Part shown: positions 1-4,770 of the stretch, in pieces | How positions within the stretch are numbered: position 1 is the stretch's first letter | Layout: each line of letters starts with the position of its first letter | Program-made: the position numbers and the translations under genes | Notes under the pieces: model-generated | The model's database searches: none | Told to the model about the DNA's origin: nothing | What the model saw: the letters and a program-made list of their open reading frames with translations, nothing else | DNA from: Candidatus Bathyarchaeota archaeon | Lineage (GTDB): Archaea; Thermoproteota; Bathyarchaeia; 40CM-2-53-6 | Reading direction: 5' to 3' | Assembly (NCBI GenBank): GCA_005883695.1 | Contig: VBBV01000104.1 | Coordinates: 1 to 5,134 of the forward strand | DNA: 5,134 nt

Positions 1-405
1 GATCAGACAGGGCCCGGCAACGATCTCGTAAGACTCCTGGAACAACTCAAGCAGAAGGGGTTTGTCATGGGCATTGTGAGTTTTGTGCGAAAGACACGGC
101 TTACGAGACGTTTGGACACGTGGAAACTGGGAGACTACTTTCGCTGCGCGGTTACCCCAGAACAAGTTGCGGAATTCAAACCATCACCACAACCATACCT
201 GAAAGCCATCGAGGACTTTCATGTCCCGGCCAAAGAGTGTTTTGTGGTTGGAGATGAGCCTGTGGATATGCTGGGCGGAAAGCGGGCAGGCACCAGAGCA
301 ATCGGGCTGCCCCAAGGATTCTACTCGCGAGGGGAACTGGAGGAGGCAGGGGCTGACTCGATAATAACCTCCCTCAACGCTCTACCATCAATCCTGCTCC
401 AATGA
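1..405 (+). CDS. HAD-superfamily hydrolase, C-terminal part (5' end outside window)
   Basis: The frame is open from base 1, so the gene starts upstream and 134 codons are visible; the internal ATG at 67 is not the real start. HAD enzymes are cytosolic phosphohydrolases that act through an aspartyl-phosphate. Three of the four HAD motifs can be seen: a motif II-like strand ending in serine (GIVSF, from 67), the motif III lysine in FKPSP (175-189), and the motif IV acidic pair in GDEPVD (250-267), followed by the usual GGKRAG helix start. Motif I with the nucleophile aspartate must lie off the left edge. The substrate cannot be told from this part. The next gene begins 46 bases after the stop, past a hairpin, so it need not be in the same translational unit. 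The family call is firm; the specific function is unknown. Confidence 0.85.
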   Translation, partial: DQTGPGNDLVRLLEQLKQKGFVMGIVSFVRKTRLTRRLDTWKLGDYFRCAVTPEQVAEFKPSPQPYLKAIEDFHVPAKECFVVGDEPVDMLGGKRAGTRAIGLPQGFYSRGELEEAGADSIITSLNALPSILLQ

Positions 406-424
406 GCATCTTCAATAGCGCAAG

Positions 425-447
425 GATCTCCGGTCCAACCGGTGATC
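425..447 (+). promoter_or_regulatory. Inverted repeat / hairpin covering the ribosome binding site of the RNase III-like gene
   Basis: The arms are GATCTCCGGT (425-434) and ACCGGTGATC (438-447), with loop CCA. Nine of ten pairs match; the one mismatch is T429 against T443. The hairpin lies between the HAD stop and the TTG start at 452. Its 3' arm contains GGTGATC, the likely Shine-Dalgarno sequence, so folding of the mRNA would hide it. As DNA it could equally be an operator dyad. The symmetry is seen directly; the role is inferred. Confidence 0.5.
441..447 (+). promoter_or_regulatory. Shine-Dalgarno GGTGATC deciding the TTG start at 452
   Basis: GGTGATC is complementary to the conserved GAUCACC near the 3' end of 16S rRNA and ends four bases before the TTG at 452. 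It supports that TTG as the start, since an in-frame TGA at 443-445 rules out anything further upstream in this frame. Confidence 0.5.
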
Positions 448-451
448 GTGG

Positions 452-820
452 TTGAACGACGAGGATCTCGGCAAGATTCTGACAAACACTGGACTCGCTC
501 AGTTCGGAGACTCCCTTCTGAACTTCGCCTACTCGATCGCTCTAACAGAGACTACTGGTCGGCCAAGGGGAACGAAGATCCCAGATACAATCTTGGCTGG
601 AGCAGCGGCAAGGGCCGGATTGAGAAAGCTTCTCCCCAGACGAGTGGGCAGAGGAGACGTAGCTAACAGTTTAGAAGCTTTACTAGGACATGTCTGGCTG
701 CAGAAAATCATCACGCTCGAGGAGATCGTAGCCTGTCTAAAGACAGAGAACCTCGACCCTAGCAAGAACTTCTCCGTCCTGGCGGAAGTAGCCCTAGCCA
801 AGCTCAGACAACAATCATGA
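452..820 (+). CDS. Ribonuclease III-like domain protein, single domain
   Basis: This is a 122-residue protein starting at TTG (in-frame stop at 443; GGTGATC four bases upstream). It resembles a small archaeal family annotated as RNase III-like: one helical endonuclease-type domain with no dsRNA-binding domain. Residues 15-30 (LAQFGDSLLNF followed by a helix) align with the RNase III signature LEFLGDAVL. Residues 67-82 (RGDVANSLEALLGHVW) align with the second motif, DxxEALIGA. In this alignment D20 and E75 are kept, but the signature glutamate is replaced (AQFGD) and the second-motif aspartate is N72, so the full metal site of true RNase III is not evident. It may be a diverged nuclease or only an RNA-binding protein. 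The stop overlaps the next ATG by four bases (ATGA), implying coupled translation. Family assignment is from recognition and is moderately sure. Confidence 0.6.
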   Translation: MNDEDLGKILTNTGLAQFGDSLLNFAYSIALTETTGRPRGTKIPDTILAGAAARAGLRKLLPRRVGRGDVANSLEALLGHVWLQKIITLEEIVACLKTENLDPSKNFSVLAEVALAKLRQQS

Positions 821-1311
821 CACGTAGGTTTACCGTCAAGAAGGAGATCAGGACACTAGGACTCGACCTGTGCAACCCTCGGCGATTTGTGGGCGCAGTC
901 GTGAGGGGTGGAACCTTCCTAGACGGAGTGCTGGTCTTTCCTTCGAAGCCTTATCCGATGAGCAAGTCAATTGGATCTGCGATCTTCGGGACGAGATTTT
1001 TTCCGGAGCTCAGGGTGATTATGATACACGATCCCAAAGGGCGACTCGACGCCAAGGTCATCGAGAGGTTGACCAGGTTGCCAGTCATCCAGATCGATTC
1101 GGTGAGAAAGAGAAGCTCAAACGGCTTCAAACCATACAAGGTTGGAAGGAAATGGGTGCGTGTAAAGAGCCTCCTTCCGCCAGGGGTCCTTCAGGAGATT
1201 CTCTCCGCAACTTGGACAACAGGAACAGTCCCTGAGCCCTTGCGAATCGCCCACTTGGTCGCCAGATCGCGATTTTTCGGGAAAAACAGGGGTTTCCAAG
1301 CTAACAAATAA
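817..1311 (+). CDS. DUF99 family protein (endonuclease V-like fold)
   Basis: This 164-residue protein matches the archaeal DUF99 family (PF01949), whose fold has been linked to endonuclease V and RNase H-like nucleases; its cellular role is not settled. Visible family marks are an N-terminal KKEIRTLGLD strand (residues 8-17) with the acidic D17, then VVRGGTFLDGV (28-38), then RVIMIHDPKGRLD (66-78), and the diagnostic C-terminal GTVPEPLRIAHLVA (136-149). It is somewhat shorter than the roughly 190 residues I recall for euryarchaeal members, and the usual double aspartate after LGI is D-L here. The ATG lies in the stop of the RNase III-like gene, so the two are probably made together; an RNA- or DNA-processing partnership is possible but inferred. 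The gene ends one base before a strong hairpin. Confidence 0.75.
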   Translation: MTRRFTVKKEIRTLGLDLCNPRRFVGAVVRGGTFLDGVLVFPSKPYPMSKSIGSAIFGTRFFPELRVIMIHDPKGRLDAKVIERLTRLPVIQIDSVRKRSSNGFKPYKVGRKWVRVKSLLPPGVLQEILSATWTTGTVPEPLRIAHLVARSRFFGKNRGFQANK

Positions 1312-1312
1312 A

Positions 1313-1339
1313 TTCGCCTCCAAGGGTTTGGAGGGCGAA
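1313..1339 (+). promoter_or_regulatory. Stem-loop between the DUF99 gene and tfs, masking the tfs ribosome binding site
   Basis: The arms TTCGCCTCCA (1313-1322) and TGGAGGGCGAA (1329-1339) form ten base pairs with a single bulged G (1333) and loop AGGGTT. The 3' arm holds GGAGGG, the best Shine-Dalgarno sequence for the tfs start at 1346. It begins one base after the DUF99 stop and is followed by T4 at 1344-1347, so it could act as a weak terminator or attenuator or as a translational lid. Known archaeal termination depends mainly on T-runs, which makes the translational role the better guess. Confidence 0.55.
1330..1335 (+). promoter_or_regulatory. Shine-Dalgarno GGAGGG deciding the tfs start
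   Basis: GGAGGG lies ten bases before TTG 1346 but inside the coding sequence if TTG 1328 were used. Its position, and the fact that the family normally begins MxFCPKCG, favour TTG 1346 as the true start. Confidence 0.5.
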
Positions 1340-1345
1340 CCTGTT

Positions 1346-1669
1346 TTGCAGTTCTGTCCGAAATGCGGGTCCACGCTTCTGCCCGCTAAGAGAGAGAAGA
1401 AGGTGTTCATGGCCTGCGGAAAATGCGGCTACACGAGCAACCGCGGCGACAAGCAAGTAAGCAAACTGGCCCATGAGAGGGAGAAGATCGTGGTCATAGG
1501 CCGGGAGGAACAGAAGATACGGACCCTACCTAAGGCCAAGGCTGAATGCCCGAAGTGCAACAATCACGAGGCATTCTACTGGCTCGTCCAGACGAGGGGT
1601 GGAGACGAGTCCTCGACCCAATTCTTTAGATGTACCAACTGCGGAGCCACATGGCGGGAGAACAGCTAG
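1346..1669 (+). CDS. tfs: Transcription factor S (TFS), TFIIS-like RNA cleavage factor
   Basis: TFS binds archaeal RNA polymerase and stimulates cleavage of backtracked RNA so that elongation can resume. With the TTG start at 1346 the protein has 107 residues, the usual size; an upstream in-frame TTG at 1328 would add six residues of MEGEPV that the family lacks. It has two zinc ribbons. The N-terminal, Rpb9-like one has C4, C7, C24 and C27. The C-terminal, TFIIS-like one has C68, C71, C96 and C99. The catalytic acidic pair D87-E88 sits in QTRGGDESSTQFF (82-94), where the common form is QTRSADEPMTTFF, so this should be an active cleavage factor and not an Rpb9-only form. It is followed closely by the PCNA gene, an association known in archaea. 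Its ribosome binding site lies in a hairpin. Confidence 0.93.
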   Translation: MQFCPKCGSTLLPAKREKKVFMACGKCGYTSNRGDKQVSKLAHEREKIVVIGREEQKIRTLPKAKAECPKCNNHEAFYWLVQTRGGDESSTQFFRCTNCGATWRENS

Positions 1670-1682
1670 AAATTGCTAGAAA
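1665..1682 (+). repeat. Short direct repeat GCTAGAAA x2
   Basis: GCTAGAAA occurs at 1665-1672 and 1675-1682, separated by TT and overlapping the tfs stop codon. The repeat is seen directly. It is short enough to be chance and no function is claimed. Confidence 0.3.
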
Positions 1683-1698
1683 GTTCAATAGCGGAAAC

Positions 1699-1722
1699 GT
1701 CGGCTAAGAAGGAAAAGCCGGC
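1699..1722 (+). promoter_or_regulatory. Weak stem-loop ahead of the PCNA start
   Basis: GTCGGCT (1699-1705) can pair with AGCCGGC (1716-1722), including one G-T wobble, around a purine-rich loop AAGAAGGAAA. The loop holds the only AAGGA-like ribosome binding sequence near the ATG at 1730, but about 17 bases away, which is too far in linear terms. The stem could bring it closer. If the in-frame TTG at 1673 were the start, this would be coding sequence instead. Weak evidence. Confidence 0.25.
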
Positions 1723-1729
1723 AAACCCC

Positions 1730-2485
1730 ATGTTCAAAGCCACCATGAACGATGCACGGCTGTTCCGTAACCTAATCGGAGCAATCTCAAGCCTGATCGA
1801 AGAGGCCGACTTCAACGCTTCGCCCGAAGGGATCAAGCTGCGCTCCATGGACCCATCCCACATAGCAATGGTCGACTTCGAATGGCCCAAGACAGCCTTC
1901 GACACATACGAGTGTACAGCTCCAACGAAACTCCGCCTTAGCGTATCGAACCTCCTCAAACTGTTGAAAAGAACGAAAAGCGATGAAACCATCGAGGTCG
2001 TCTATGATGATGCGAACAAAAAGCTCAACATCACTCTCAAAGGCAACATTGTCAGGAAATTCATAACACCGACCCTCGAACCCTCCACCGAAGAAGTTCC
2101 CACTCCAAAGGTCCCGTTCAACGCGAGAGTCAAGATTACAGCAGCAAGCTTGCGAGACATTATCGATGACGCACAATCCATAAGCGACAACGTCAAGTTC
2201 GAAGTAAGCCAGGAAAGATTCGTTGTCAGGGCATCAGGGGAGCTGACTAGTGCTCTGATAGAACTGGACAAGGGAAGCGACGCTATTCTCGAACTTGACG
2301 TGAAAGAACCGGCGAAAGCTACCTACAACCTCAACTATCTCGGAGAGATAATACGAGCGGGCTCAGGAGCCTCAGAGGTCACATCTCTCGAGTTCTCCAC
2401 CAACATGCCGATCAAAGTAGAGTTCGAAATGCCCCAGCAGGGAAGGCTTCTTTATTATCTCGCCCCAAGAATAGAGGCCGAATAA
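1730..2485 (+). CDS. pcn: DNA polymerase sliding clamp (PCNA)
   Basis: PCNA forms a ring around DNA that tethers replicative polymerase, FEN1, ligase and other partners. I chose ATG 1730, giving 251 residues starting MFKATMNDARLF, the usual family N-terminus and length; the frame stays open to TTG 1673, which would add an unusual 19-residue lysine/serine-rich leader. Both clamp domains are complete. The first contains LRSMDPSHIAMVDF (37-50). The interdomain connector that binds PIP-box partners lies near 112-132 (acidic and proline-rich). The second ends with the typical LLYYLAPRIE (240-249). Only one clamp gene is in the window, so homotrimer versus heterotrimer cannot be decided. priL starts ten bases after the stop, so the two are almost certainly co-transcribed. 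Few T-ending codons (about 12% by hand count). Confidence 0.96.
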   Translation: MFKATMNDARLFRNLIGAISSLIEEADFNASPEGIKLRSMDPSHIAMVDFEWPKTAFDTYECTAPTKLRLSVSNLLKLLKRTKSDETIEVVYDDANKKLNITLKGNIVRKFITPTLEPSTEEVPTPKVPFNARVKITAASLRDIIDDAQSISDNVKFEVSQERFVVRASGELTSALIELDKGSDAILELDVKEPAKATYNLNYLGEIIRAGSGASEVTSLEFSTNMPIKVEFEMPQQGRLLYYLAPRIEAE

Positions 2486-2495
2486 GAAGAACCTA

Positions 2496-3548
2496 ATGTT
2501 AACAAGGGCTGACCTAGCCAAGTATCCCTTCCTCAACGAAGCCTCCGACTACATCAAAGAACTAGGAATCTCCATCGACGACATCGCATCCCCGGACTTC
2601 AGCCCAGTCCTGGAGAGAGCAGAAAAGAGGCTGGAAGAAGCCCTCTCAAAAGGAAGAGTCTCGAACGAGTTTAGCAATGAAAACGCCGAAATCCTGTCGT
2701 TTCCAGTATCGAATCTGATCCTAGCCCTCACTGGAGAAGAACGAGCCCGAAGAAGGTTCGCCCTCGCTGAAGCGAAGAGAGCCTACGAGCTCCTCAGACA
2801 AGAAAGCCCAGAAAAGCTAGAATACATCGCAGCTACGACTTTCGGTTGGAAACTTAAGAGAATGGAAATTCAATTCGGGAAAAGAGTTTTTGAGTTTTCA
2901 GCTGGACTCGCCGACTACCTTCGCGTGTCTGCTCATTTGAAGGAACTGAAATGGAAACTTCCGAATAGGGTCCTAGATCATGGTTTTGTCTACATGACCC
3001 GAGAGGAAATGGCCCGCCTCTTGGAAGAGGAAGTGAGAATGAGAATAGTCGTGCGAACAACCGGACTTCCGGGACGAATGTCAAGCCTTCTTGAGGACAA
3101 GGTGGAACAAACTCGTGGTCTTATCTTCAAATGGTTAGGTACTCCTTCTCGATACGAGCTTCCTCAAGTACCCGTGCCCGAAGCCATGCCTCCCTGTGTT
3201 AGGCACCTCATCGATAATCTCGCGGACGGGAAAAACGTGCAGCATATGGGACGGTTTACTCTCGCATCATTCTTAGCAAACATAGGAGCAAGCGACGATG
3301 AGATAGTCAAAGCGTTCAAGCCTGCAAGCGACTTTTCCGAGCGAATGACCCGCTATCAAGTGGAGCATATCGGAGGGAAAAGAGGCGGCAGAACAAAATA
3401 CACTTGCCCAAAGTGCGATACTCTCAAGACACATGGAGTATGCTATAAGCCGGACGATGTTTGTAGCACTATTAGAAATCCTCTAATTTACTACAAGAAG
3501 AAGTCGTCGATTCTGAGAGGTAGAGGACCTAGCCCTGGAACCCACTGA
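2496..3548 (+). CDS. priL: DNA primase large subunit PriL
   Basis: PriL is the regulatory, iron-sulfur half of archaeal primase; with PriS it makes the primers for DNA replication. The 350-residue ORF is full length. The N-terminus LTRADLAKYPFL and the helical region containing SFPVSNLILALTG (68-80) are typical. The C-terminal Fe-S domain contains PPCVRHL (C234), the HMGRFTLASFL helix (250-260), TRYQVEHIGG (285-294) and KYTCPKCDTLKTHGVC. The likely 4Fe-4S ligands are C234, C307, C316 and C323, with an extra C304 forming CPKC. Codon use changes inside the gene: about 9% T-ending codons over the first 115 or so, about 26% after that. The 3' end overlaps the probable start of priS. PriL itself shows no break. 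Confidence 0.95.
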   Translation: MLTRADLAKYPFLNEASDYIKELGISIDDIASPDFSPVLERAEKRLEEALSKGRVSNEFSNENAEILSFPVSNLILALTGEERARRRFALAEAKRAYELLRQESPEKLEYIAATTFGWKLKRMEIQFGKRVFEFSAGLADYLRVSAHLKELKWKLPNRVLDHGFVYMTREEMARLLEEEVRMRIVVRTTGLPGRMSSLLEDKVEQTRGLIFKWLGTPSRYELPQVPVPEAMPPCVRHLIDNLADGKNVQHMGRFTLASFLANIGASDDEIVKAFKPASDFSERMTRYQVEHIGGKRGGRTKYTCPKCDTLKTHGVCYKPDDVCSTIRNPLIYYKKKSSILRGRGPSPGTH

Positions 3549-4110
3549 AGAATTTATTCGGCAAAAGTTTCAACAGTACTACTTGTCCTCAGGCAGGAAA
3601 CTGGATCCTCCTCGGAATCCGGCTGAGAGAGAGTACGGATTTCTCCTCTTTAAGGGGAAATTCATGGTTCGTCATAGGTCATTCAAGGATCCACAGACAG
3701 TTCTTGGAGCAATCCGAGACTTGGTTCCCGCCCACGTTTACTTTTCCACGGCTTACTATCGGGACCCCACGGCTGCAATGGAACAAAAGGGATGGCTTGG
3801 GGCGGACCTCGTCTTCGACATCGACGCCGATCATTTGGAAACGCCTTGCAAACCGACGCATGACAGCTGGAAGTGCAAGGGATGCGGAACTGGTGGACCA
3901 GGCGGTCCTCCCAAGCTATGTCCCAAGTGCAAGGGTGATCGTATGGAAGAACAAACGTGGCTATGTGAGCAATGCTTGCAACATGCGAAAGAAGAAACCA
4001 TGAAACTCTTGGATATGATGCATTCCGATTTTGCATTCGACCCAAAGGAGACGGGGGTTTTCTTTTCAGGCCACCGAGGTTTTCACGTCCACGTTTATTC
4101 TGAAGTATGA
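3535..4110 (+). CDS. priS: DNA primase small subunit PriS, N-terminal part (gene interrupted)
   Basis: PriS is the catalytic subunit of archaeal primase. This ORF carries MEQKGWLGADLVFDIDADH with the first two catalytic aspartates (codons at 3817 and 3823), a cysteine-rich zinc insertion (seven cysteines between about 3847 and 3975) and the phosphate-binding SGHRGFHVHV (about 4066-4095), then stops at TGA 4108. The third catalytic aspartate is in the next ORF. The start is uncertain. The frame runs back to a TGA at 3514 and contains family-like residues EPTEEFIRQKFQQYY before the first ordinary start, TTG 3583, which would cut into this helix. There is no ATG, GTG or TTG between. CTG 3535 is my best guess and gives 191 residues with the aspartates at 95 and 97. 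It overlaps the end of priL by 14 bases. It could be a pseudogene fragment, half of a split protein, or the result of an assembly error. Confidence 0.8.
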   Translation: MEPTEEFIRQKFQQYYLSSGRKLDPPRNPAEREYGFLLFKGKFMVRHRSFKDPQTVLGAIRDLVPAHVYFSTAYYRDPTAAMEQKGWLGADLVFDIDADHLETPCKPTHDSWKCKGCGTGGPGGPPKLCPKCKGDRMEEQTWLCEQCLQHAKEETMKLLDMMHSDFAFDPKETGVFFSGHRGFHVHVYSEV

Positions 4111-4697
4111 TGGCACAGGGATTTGACCCTGAGTTTCACGGACTCTTCGAAGCTCCCATTGACGGAGTGAAAATCCTGGAGGGGCCCGCAATAGATCAAC
4201 CGGGGTGGAGGGGCAGGATAGTGAAAGGCATTTATGACATGTTAGGAGGAAATCTAGAAAGCCTCGGGCTGTCGCCTTCACAGCTGAAGACGCTTAAGGA
4301 TTTTGATAGAGAGGAAATTTTCAGGAAACCAGTTTGGAGTCTGTTCAAAGGTATCGGTGTTTCTACGTGGAAATCCCTGGTGATAAAATCGGTGGAGAAA
4401 GCAAAGATAGACACTGTTGTAACGACCGATGTTCACCGACTGATACGTTTGTCGGGCACGCTGAATGGTCATACAGGTCTTTTGGCGATGAGGGTCCCCG
4501 AGGAAGGAATCGACGAATTTGACCCGTTCACTCAAGCAGTCGCCTTTCAAGGACGAATGAAGGTCAGTGTCAAGGAGTCGCCCGAGTTCAGAATTGGAGA
4601 GGGATACTTTGGCCCATACCGTAATGAGAATGTCGAGCTGCCATCAGCGGCCGCGATGCTCCTCCTGTGTAAGCACCGTGCAGAACCGATCGCTTAG
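4107..4697 (+). CDS. priS: DNA primase small subunit PriS, C-terminal part (gene interrupted)
   Basis: This 196-residue ORF continues PriS in another frame, starting at ATG 4107 inside the stop of the N-terminal part (ATGA). It holds IDTVVTTDVHRLIR (101-114) with the third catalytic aspartate D108 and its nearby basic residues, FDPFTQAVAF (138-147), FGPYRNENVELPSAAAMLLLCK (168-189) and a normal C-terminus. Compared with the intact family, the junction HVHVYSEV / MMAQGFD lacks roughly 15 residues of a helix normally reading like LDQxARKEIVDYI. A deletion of about 43-49 bases with length equal to one more than a multiple of three would explain the gap and the frame change together. The usual TLHGKTGL appears here as TLNGHTGL. 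Whether the two parts make a working enzyme is open; the ATGA overlap would allow coupled translation. Confidence 0.8.
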   Translation: MMAQGFDPEFHGLFEAPIDGVKILEGPAIDQPGWRGRIVKGIYDMLGGNLESLGLSPSQLKTLKDFDREEIFRKPVWSLFKGIGVSTWKSLVIKSVEKAKIDTVVTTDVHRLIRLSGTLNGHTGLLAMRVPEEGIDEFDPFTQAVAFQGRMKVSVKESPEFRIGEGYFGPYRNENVELPSAAAMLLLCKHRAEPIA

Positions 4698-4770
4698 ATC
4701 ACGATCAAGATATTATTAGCTCGTCAATGAGTAGCACCATCTTCCACAGAGATGCTGTACCACGGCTACT
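4698..4770 (+). other. Short gap between priS and the GINS gene
   Basis: This stretch of 73 bases has no convincing gene. An AT-rich GATATTATTAG (about 4709-4719) is the only TATA-like piece and is weak. ATG codons at 4727 and 4752 open short frames (the second is eight codons, stopping at 4776-4778) that do not resemble GINS. No T-run or hairpin terminator is evident after priS. Confidence 0.35.

Noticed and set aside
442..666. 74-codon + strand frame overlapping the RNase III-like gene
   Set aside because: The composition is low-complexity and charged, with no family signal; the 452-820 frame has a Shine-Dalgarno sequence and recognisable motifs.
870..1235. 121-codon + strand frame overlapping the DUF99 gene
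   Set aside because: It lies wholly inside the DUF99 gene in another frame and resembles no protein family, while the DUF99 frame has clear motifs.
1673..1729. TTG 1673 as an upstream PCNA start
   Set aside because: It would add 19 residues rich in Lys, Ser and Glu that PCNA does not have, and ATG 1730 gives the exact family N-terminus.
1787..2176. 129-codon frame on the - strand within the PCNA gene
   Set aside because: It is antisense to a full-length, well-conserved PCNA, has no independent signal, and is expected from the skewed codon use.
3683..4045. 120-codon frame on the - strand within priS
   Set aside because: It is an antisense shadow of the PriS zinc and catalytic region with no recognisable protein features.
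4014..4112. TATGATG repeated at 4014-4020 and 4106-4112 as the cause of the priS deletion
   Set aside because: Both copies remain, so they are not the two ends of the lost segment. A seven-base match within 100 bases is not remarkable.
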